Shown here in pieces: positions 56,835 to 64,000 of a stretch of DNA of 64,000 nucleotides. The first letter of the stretch is position 1, and each line of letters begins with the position of its first letter. Both the position numbers and the translations under genes were made by a program. This DNA comes from Uranotaenia lowii (Eukaryota; Arthropoda; Insecta; Diptera; Culicidae): NCBI RefSeq assembly GCF_029784155.1, contig NC_073691.1, positions 146,198,496-146,262,495 of the forward strand. Reading direction: 5' to 3'. The notes under the pieces are model-generated. The model made no database searches, had not been told where the DNA came from, and saw only the letters and a program-made list of their open reading frames with translations.

Positions 56835-59275
56835 CCCGATCAGAAGAACATATCAAAAAGATAAATCAAACATATCTCACCAAGATATTTACATCTGATA
56901 CAGTTATAATTTAGTGCTCAAAATTTTCGGTTTAAAGTTTCTCTAATCAGAATTATATCTAATTCTGTTGACAGACTTGAATGGGCTTCCCGATCAGGAG
57001 GGAAAAACAAAATTATATCAAGATGAGATATTTTGATACTAATTTTTTCCTATCTAAATGAGTTATTATTCAGTACTCGTAGGATGTTAAAATATCTCAA
57101 ATTATATCAAAAAATCTTTGCGATCATAGCTAAATTATATCAATTTTAGATATGTTCCTTTCAAGATTATATCTCATTCAGATAGCATAGTTTGATATTG
57201 GACAGAACAAAACCTATCAAAATTATAACTTATCAAGATATGAGTGCTTCAAGAAAAATTTCTAGTGAAATGTCGATAAACCACATTATATGCTAAAACC
57301 ATGCTCCATTTTTGGGTTCCCAATAATTGGATTCAATTTTATGGATCTGTTGAGCGAAACTCATTAATGCACGGTTTGGGCCGTTGACTTCGATGTCCGT
57401 GTTTCAGAAAATGATGCAAGTATATCAAAATATGATATAATTATTTTATTTTAGGACAATCCGAAAAAAATCTTTATCATTGAAAATGAGCTCAACTCCA
57501 TTCAAGTCCGTCATTCAAAATAAGATAAAATTCAGATTGGAGAAACTTAAAATCGAAAATTTAGAGTACTTTATTATAACTGAATCAGATGTCAGATATC
57601 TTGGTGAGATACGTTTAAGTTATTATTTTGATATGCTCTTCTGATCGGGTTCAGCTCATTTTCAATGGTAAAGAATTTTTTTCGGATTGTCCTAAAATTA
57701 AATGATCATATCTCATTTTGATAAACGTACCACTTTTTATGAAACACGGACATCGAAGTCAACGGCCCAAACCGTACAATGATGAGTTTCGCCCAGCAGA
57801 CCCGATCAGGAGGGAAAAACTTAATTGTATCAAGATGAGATATTTTGATACTAATTTTTTCTTATCTAAATGAGTTATTATTCAGTACTCGTAGGATGTT
57901 AAAATATCTCCAATTATATCAAAAAATCTATACGATCATAGCTAAATTATATCAGTTTTAGATATGCTCCTTTCAAGATTATATCTCGTTCAGATAGCAT
58001 AGTTTGATATTGGGCAGAACAAAACCTATCAAAATTATAACTTATCATGATATGAGTGCTACGAGAAAATTTTCTAGTGGGATGTCAATAAAGCACATTA
58101 TTTGCTAAAACCATGCCCCGTTTTTGGATTCCATTAAATTGAATTCAATTTTATGGAATTGTTGAGCGAAACTCATTAATGTACGCTTTGGGCCGTTGAA
58201 TTCGATTTCCGTGTTTCAGAAAAAGTTGTACGTATAAATAAGATAGAATCACTTTGTTTTAGGACAATCCAAAATAAAAATCTTGATAATTGAAAATGAG
58301 CTCAACCCCATCCAAGTCTGTCAATGAGGGAAAAACAAAATTATATCAAAATGAGATATTTTGATACTTATTTTTTTCTATCTAAATGAGTTATAATTCA
58401 GTACTCGTAGGATGTTAAAATATCTCAAATTTTATCAAAAAATCTATACGATCATAGCTAAATTATATCAGTTTTTGATATGCTCCTTTCAAGATTATAT
58501 CTCGTTCAGATAGCATAGTTTGATATTGGACAGAACAAATTATATCAAAATTATAACTTATCAAGATATGAGTGCTTCGAAAAAATTTTCTACTGGAAGG
58601 TCAATAGACCACATTATTTGATAAAACCATGCCCCATTTTTGGTTTCCCTAGAATTTGATTCAATTTTATGAATCTGTTGAGCGAAACTCGTTAATGTAA
58701 GGGTTGAGCCGTTGACTTCGATGTCCGTGTTTCAGAAAAAGTTGTACGTATATCAAAATAAGATATAATCATTTTATTTTAGGACAATCCAAAAAAAAAC
58801 TTGATCATTGAATATGAGCTCAACCCCATTCAGGTTTGTCAATCAGAATAAGATATAATTCAGATTAGAGAAACTTAAAATCGAAAATTTGGAGTACTTA
58901 ATTATAACTGAATCAGATGTAAATATCTTGGTGAGATACGTTTGAGTTATTGTTTTGATATGCTCTCCTGATCGGGATGTGGTTTATTGACATTCCACTT
59001 TAAATTTTTCTCGAAGCATTCATATCTTGATAAGTTATAATTTTTATAGGTTTTGTTCTGCCCAATATCAAACTATGCTATCCGAACGAGATATAATCTT
59101 GAAAGGAGCATATCTAAAACTGATACAATTTAGCTATAATCGCATAGATTTTTTGATATAATTTGAGATATTTTAACATCCTGCGAGTACTGAATAATAA
59201 TTCATTTAGATAGAAAAAAAATTAGTATCAAAATATCTCATTTTGATATAATTTTGTTTTTTCCTTCTGATCGGG
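56835..59275. repeat. Scrambled palindromic MITE cluster with CCCGATCAG ends
   Basis: The cluster is bounded by inverted CCCGATCAGAAG ends (56835 and 59275). Internal ends CCCGATCAGGAGGG occur at 56989 and 57801 and inverted CTGATCGGG ends near 57649 and 58976. One module of about 300 bp, starting GAGGGAAAAACAAAATTATA, occurs in direct order at about 56997, 57810 and 58325 and inverted at 58975-59270. A second module around TCTTGGTGAGATACGTTTAA occurs inverted at 56870, then direct at 57600 and 58930. A third spacer module (ACTTCGATGTCCGTGTTTCA) is present in both orientations. No coding capacity. Confidence 0.8.
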
Positions 59276-59399
59276 GAGCGTTTTTTGACAGCGAATTGTT
59301 CGTCTACCATGCCTACGATTACGATTGCCTGTCACAAGATGGACGATTCCGTGCATTCTTATAAGAACACACCTGAAGCTTTACACGCCTTGGATTCGC
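59276..59399. other. Spacer
   Basis: Short unique sequence. Confidence 0.4.
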
Positions 59400-59407
59400 A
59401 TCTTAGT

Positions 59408-59693
59408 CAGAGATGCCAATATGCCTGATTTTTCAGGATTTGCCTGATTTTGCCTGATAACCTGATGAGCCATTGAATCTCCCTGATTTTTGAAAATATG
59501 CCTGATTTTAGCGAATGTGATGAAATATCGGTAATAAGAAACTGGATTAGGTCATCGCCATTGCTGAAGTGAAAATGTGGAGCGATGATCAAATAAAAAG
59601 TCATCACTTTGAGCGAAATTTCTGTTACTTTAACGTAGCCTGATTTTTTTGTCACCGGTTCCCTAATTTTTGAAAAAAATGTTGCCAACCCTG
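59408..59693. mobile_element. hAT MITE with 8-bp TSD ATCTTRGT
   Basis: 286 bp flanked by ATCTTAGT (59400-59407) and ATCTTGGT (59694-59701), one mismatch. The ends are CAGAGATGCCAATATG and, reverse-complemented, CAGGGTTGGCAACATT. Interior phrases TGCCTGATTTT and its complement repeat many times. A degraded relative lies at 49141-49424 in the other orientation. Confidence 0.85.
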
Positions 59694-60272
59694 ATCTTGG
59701 TTATAAAATTAAACATTTCTCGAGTCATTTGATGGTGGTCAAGTTTTGCTACCTTCGGGTAATTCTTATCTATCATTTTAGTTTTGGGTAAAATGTGTCG
59801 CTTAATACGAATTTGGTATGGTTGCCCTAAGAGCAAATTCACTGGTGTTGGAATAATGTGGTAGAAATTTTGTCCCTTTTTGCACATTTTGAAAATTTTT
59901 CCATGCAAAAACAATTTCAAGATCTATGGCCTTCAAGTTTTTTAACAACACGTGTTGTAGTTTCGCTTGCTGTGATGCAAAAACAGCAATATTTCTATCA
60001 CATACGGCTGAATCAAGGTCTTTTGATACACTAGGTTCTCCGACTTCCACAGTTAGCAGGCGAGGAGTTAGTGGGGCTCTCAATGAGTTTGTTTATTTTT
60101 TGCTCAGCTGGTGGTTTGTTGGTAAACAAACTTCATGAGTTCCGCATAGTTGCATAGCCTACATAGTCAAAATGGCTGAATCGGGAATTGGATATTCGGT
60201 AACACCTTCTGAATATATACACAGCTTGGGCTGAATTAGAAACAGTGCTGTAGAAAAATACAACGCCCAAAC

Positions 60273-62077
60273 CAGGGCCGTAGGAAGAACCGGCTCATGG
60301 GGGGGGTTTTGATGACAATATTTTTCCCATAACATTTTTACTTGAACAATGTAGACACAAGTGAAAAAAATGTATATGTTCTAAGTACAAAGTATTCAAG
60401 TAAAAGTTGTTTTGCATTTAAAGTTACTTATTTTATAAATAAGTCCTAGGAGATGGCAATTTTTTTTATGAAGCTTTTAAAAAATGTGGGGATTTGTGAT
60501 ATAGTTCAGTTGGTAAATCAGTTGCCTTCAGTAGTGGTGATGTCCGTGAGTTTAAGCCCAAGAGTCGAACACAGTTGTTCCAGATAGTTTTTCAATTATT
60601 GATGAGCCAACTGCATCGTTGAGAAAAGTCGAGAGTTGAACAATGATGTGGAAACGACTATAATCGAAACATAAAAAAAGGATTTCGAACGCTTTATTTA
60701 GAAAAAAAAATCTGTTTTACTCACTGACATTACGAAACTATTTCTTTTGGACCAAAATCATAACTATTTTAAGCATGGGTGAAAATGTATCAAATATTCA
60801 GAAATAAAAGTAAAAAATAAGGTTTACTGTTCAAATAAGTTTTATTCTCTACTCTTGTAAACCGAATAAAGTTTAAGATTTTAGATAGAACGTTTGATTT
60901 TGAAGAACCTGCAATGTATATAAGAAAATGTTAAATGAAAATTTCAGCTTAAGTTTTACTTGAAATTAAAAAAAAGTTAAAAAATCAGCATTCATTATTT
61001 TATATTTCATAATTTTAATCATGTGATAAATGTTTTCAAAATTTTAATCTAGATTATTCAAAAAACAAATTCCTTGAAATGAATCCAGATCTTATTTTTT
61101 ATAAGTGATTTTCACCAGGTTTATGTTTCTAAGCTGACTTTGATTGAATTCAATTTTTTTATTTTGAATCAAGAATCAAAGTTTTGGAACTGCGATCTCG
61201 TTGAATCCTTAATTGAATTTAATAATTGATATTTTAAAATGGAATATAAAACTTAAAATTGACCTAAACCCGAATAAAAAGCTTAGATTTTAGTTCTAAG
61301 TCTTAATTCTGCATTTTGAACTCAAATTCAGAACCTTGATCTAAATTCCAGAAAAGAATTCTTTTAAATTTGAAACCAAAAAGCGAAATTAGTATCAGAA
61401 CCCTTAACCAGAAATATTTTATTTGATTCTGAATATATGGTTTTCAATGTGATTTTTGATGATTCTATACCAATGATGATCCAACTCGGAAATCAAGAAC
61501 AATAAACTGGATACTTATTAGATATTTTTTCGCAAGTATCTGGTTTGGGCACATCCGGGCAAATTTGTCTTAAGACCTTGTGAAATGAGGGCATATTGTT
61601 TTAAAATTTCCCCAAAATCTGGCCAAAAAACACGTGGCAAATTGTTTTGATTTAATCGAAACATATCATCCGATTCAGAATCCGATTTAAGGTTGCCAAA
61701 AAATCGTTTATGTTCATATTGACAAAATTGGTTTAAAAAACACTATTTTGACGCAAAATACATAATTCTAATAACTCAACTGAAATTTTCGTTTGATTCT
61801 GCAAATAGAGTGAGAAAATCTGGTCCAAATCCGGACAATCTGGTAAGCTTAGTCTAATTTCATTGGGATTCAATATTTGGGACTCAATTACTATCAACAA
61901 GTGAGAAATTTTTTGAAATACTATTGTGAAATTGTGGTCTTGAATGATTTTAGTTGTTCATCAAAATTTGATTAGAAATTTCAAATTTAATGTTTAGCGA
62001 AAAAATTTCACTTGGTATTTTTGGACCTTCATGGGGGGGGTTTAACCCCCAAAACCCCCCCCGTTCCTACGGCCATG
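60273..62077. mobile_element. Non-autonomous hAT element with 8-bp TSD GCCCAAAC
   Basis: 1805 bp flanked by GCCCAAAC (60265-60272 and 62078-62085). The ends are CAGGGCCGTAGGAA and, reverse-complemented, CATGGCCGTAGGAA, followed on both sides by a G-run (ATGGGGGGGGTTTTG on the left). The AT-rich interior has no ORF with hAT transposase motifs. A SINE lies inside it at 60488-60679. Confidence 0.9.
60488..60679 (+). mobile_element. tRNA-derived SINE, copy 2, inside the hAT element
   Basis: It aligns with the SINE at 51367-51564 along its length: box A TAGTTCAGTTGG (one change), box B region AGTTTAAGCCC (degraded), and the same GAAACGACTATAATCGAAA 3' end. It has a small internal deletion and no clear TSD, so it is older than copy 1. 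Confidence 0.85.
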
Positions 62078-62178
62078 GCCCAAACACCTTGAAAACATTT
62101 TTGCATGGTAAAATTTTCAAAATGACAAAATTTCTTACCACTTTTTCCCACCACCAGTGAACTTGTTCTAAGAGTATC

Positions 62179-64000
62179 AGCAGCGGTCAGGTGTCAAAGC
62201 TATAATAACACTCCGTTTTGACACTTTGACGGCGCACCGCAAGGTTTCAAACCAGGTGTTATCTTGCTCCTGGGTGTTAAAAAAGTGAGCCAGGAGCGAA
62301 ATTTGAATACCGACCAGCTTCTGATTTGACAGGTGCTGAAGTGTCTAGGGAAGATTCACAAGCGAAAATAGCAACAAACAAAAACAACACCTATCGATGC
62401 GTCACCAGTGGCAAAAATGGAAACAAGTTTAGCACTTACCGGTGCGCAAATGAGCTTAAATAAAACATAGAATGTGTCCCGGGTTAACACCTGGGATAGC
62501 ACTTACCGGTACTGGTGTCCTAAGGAACTTAAAAAATGAGTTCTAGGTATCGTAATATTCAGAAGGTTCGGTCAGTTATTTTCACCAACCATTTCAAAGA
62601 AAGTTTGCTTCTGCCCATGCAATAATTTTCCCGAATATTTTTAAAGGTATGGAAAAATCATTAAAATATTGTTGCATTTTAAAAATAAAGGTTCAATTCG
62701 CAGAACCTTAACGGCCTTAACCCTCTTGCCTGTTGTTGGGAATGTTATCAGGACACATCCCTCCAAACCATTCCAAGGAAATGACCATCCAACTTCTCGC
62801 AGCGGCAGTCGGAGTTTGTAAAATCGTGTTTCACGATCGGCCAAACAAGTCGGGTATGGAATTTAAACCCGAAAAAAAAAACAAAAACAAAAAAAAACCA
62901 AAGATTAACAATCCCTCGCAGGAGTCAAAACAGAAACGACCCAGAACCGAAACGTCAGCGGAAAATATGATACTTTTGCGAAGCAGCCAGCAAAGACGAA
63001 AGCCTATAGGCCCTACAGAATCTGGCGGCTCCGCGGAAATGAACCAAATTTATTAGTCCCGCTTTGCTTCTCTGATCCCCAAAATGGTTCGTTCTCTCTC
63101 GCTCTCTCTGAAATCCCATCTCAGTGCGGTCGGTTTCAGGTAATCTTCTAGGTATGCCCTGGCTGCTAGTTAAACGTATATCTTCTAAATCACCGAACGT
63201 GATTGGAAAGCGATTAAATTGGTGGTTCACGACTTAATAACTTTATTTATGGGAGTTGCGCTTAGTCGCTGTTCATCCGGGGATTGAGGGTCTTCGGATA
63301 GCTGCGGGCTATTGACACTCTCAGCCAGTTTGCTGGCGATGATGGAAACCAGTCAAGAACCACGAAAAAAGGGCCTCTCGAAGTGCACCTTTGATCTCTC
63401 CTCGCTTTAATGTTGTTGAAGGTTTATGTGAAAGTCGTAACTTTGACGTGGGCATTTCCTGGTTCCTGGTCTCTTGCTACCTAATAAATTCGGACAGGCT
63501 TGGCCGAGGGAAGCTTGCTCGTCAGACCAAATCAGCGAGTCTAGCTAGACCTTCGTTAACTCCCATGCATATGAAATTGATCTAGTTTTTGCGCTGGTTG
63601 CAGATCAATCTCAGCTGATTAGCGGATCATATATTGATCCTTTTCCAGTTCATCTAGTTCGAGACTGTTAAGTGGATTACCTTCGTCAGTGTTCCATGCA
63701 CGGTTCCCGAGGGCCTAGAATAGTGCTCAGCTCATCAATGAGTCCAATCAAGCGGAAGGACAGAGTGTAGAATAATAGGAAGATCATTCAACTTTGAGTA
63801 AAAAAGCTGCTCCAACGCCCGACTGTGCAGTAACTCTCAAGATGGCAAGAGACTCACTCATCAGTAAGAGAGAGAGAGAGAGAAAGCAAGAAAAAAAAAG
63901 CAGGGAAGATTGATTGTGGTATGCACGGGAAATGCGATAAAGCCGAGGCAGCGCGCTTGATCGATCGTTTCGAATTGTTGGAATAACGTATGCCAAATTA
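62179..64000. other. Unique sequence to the window end, no supported gene
   Basis: Mixed composition. A Lys-rich + strand ORF at 62733-63056 spans an A-rich run near 62870-62900 and has no domain. An (AG)n microsatellite lies at 63868-63883. No element ends were found. Confidence 0.4.

Larger units (their letters stand above)
59826..62174. mobile_element. Palindromic MITE (family of 3394-3704) split by a hAT element
   Basis: The left part (59826-60272) and right part (62078-62174) together match the MITE at 3394-3704, with the same terminal CAAATTCACTGGTG / CAAGTTCACTGGTG repeats. The left part also has about 160 bp of extra sequence near 60015-60240 relative to the 3.4-kb copy. The interruption falls inside the AACGCCCAAAC segment. 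Confidence 0.82.

Noticed and set aside
63120..63150. TTTCAG|GTAATC as a third ratchet site
   Set aside because: The sequence before the AG is not pyrimidine-rich and the donor is weak.
1..64000. CRISPR arrays, operons, rRNA genes, prophage or endogenous viral genes
   Set aside because: No such structures seen; the satellite arrays have no spacer pattern and no viral protein motif was recognised.

Overview
The window is eukaryotic and reads like one long stretch of non-coding DNA from an insect, most likely a mosquito (Culicidae). The evidence is four ITmD37E mariner-type elements (a group described from mosquitoes), tRNA-derived SINEs with a normal Pol III promoter, many TA-flanked and 8-bp-TSD MITEs, CR1/L2-like and RTE-like LINE pieces, an AT-rich background and very dense nested insertions. 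I found no host protein-coding exon that I could support. No bacterial, organellar or viral gene was recognised.

The most useful host signals are two juxtaposed 3'/5' splice sites on the + strand (cut points 10209/10210 and 44574/44575). Both have a polypyrimidine tract followed by CAG|GTAAG, the layout of recursive-splicing ratchet points in very long fly introns. If both are real, most or all of the window lies inside one giant intron of a + strand gene. The GC-richer blocks (about 4.9-6.5, 12.4-14.4, 31.0-33.3, 37.5-39.2, 44.6-47.4, 49.4-51.1, 54.2-56.3 and 62.7-64.0 kb) would then be older intron sequence between transposon clusters.

Layout. 0-3.7 kb: a decayed ITmD37E element split by a foldback MITE, two 5'-truncated LINE tails with long target duplications, and a palindromic MITE. 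7.2-9.5 kb: Helitron-like or MITE repeats and a 150-bp tandem array. 10.2-11.5 kb: a ratchet candidate, a foldback element with tRNA-like arms and a piggyBac-type MITE. 15.6-19.2 kb: a minisatellite, then a minus-strand LINE with an internal tandem duplication. 21.6-23.2 kb: a retroposed tRNA-like fragment split by a hAT element. 25.1-27.3 kb: the only long intact ORF, a LINE reverse transcriptase. 28.1-28.9 kb: a TA-flanked MITE carrying what looks like a spliced gene fragment. 34.8-37.3 kb: a MITE and a 13-bp minisatellite. 39.5-44.4 kb: two abutting ITmD37E elements, one hit by a hAT MITE, then a hAT-like element with a nested MITE. 47.6-49.4 kb: MITEs and an RTE tail. 51.4-52.7 kb: a SINE and a fourth ITmD37E. 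56.8-62.2 kb: a scrambled palindromic repeat cluster, a hAT MITE, and a MITE containing a hAT element that contains a SINE.

No pathway or operon is present. The story is insertion history, readable from target-site duplications. Element limits given with TSDs are exact to the base; the others are approximate. All family names rest on motifs and terminal structure read by eye, with no database search.
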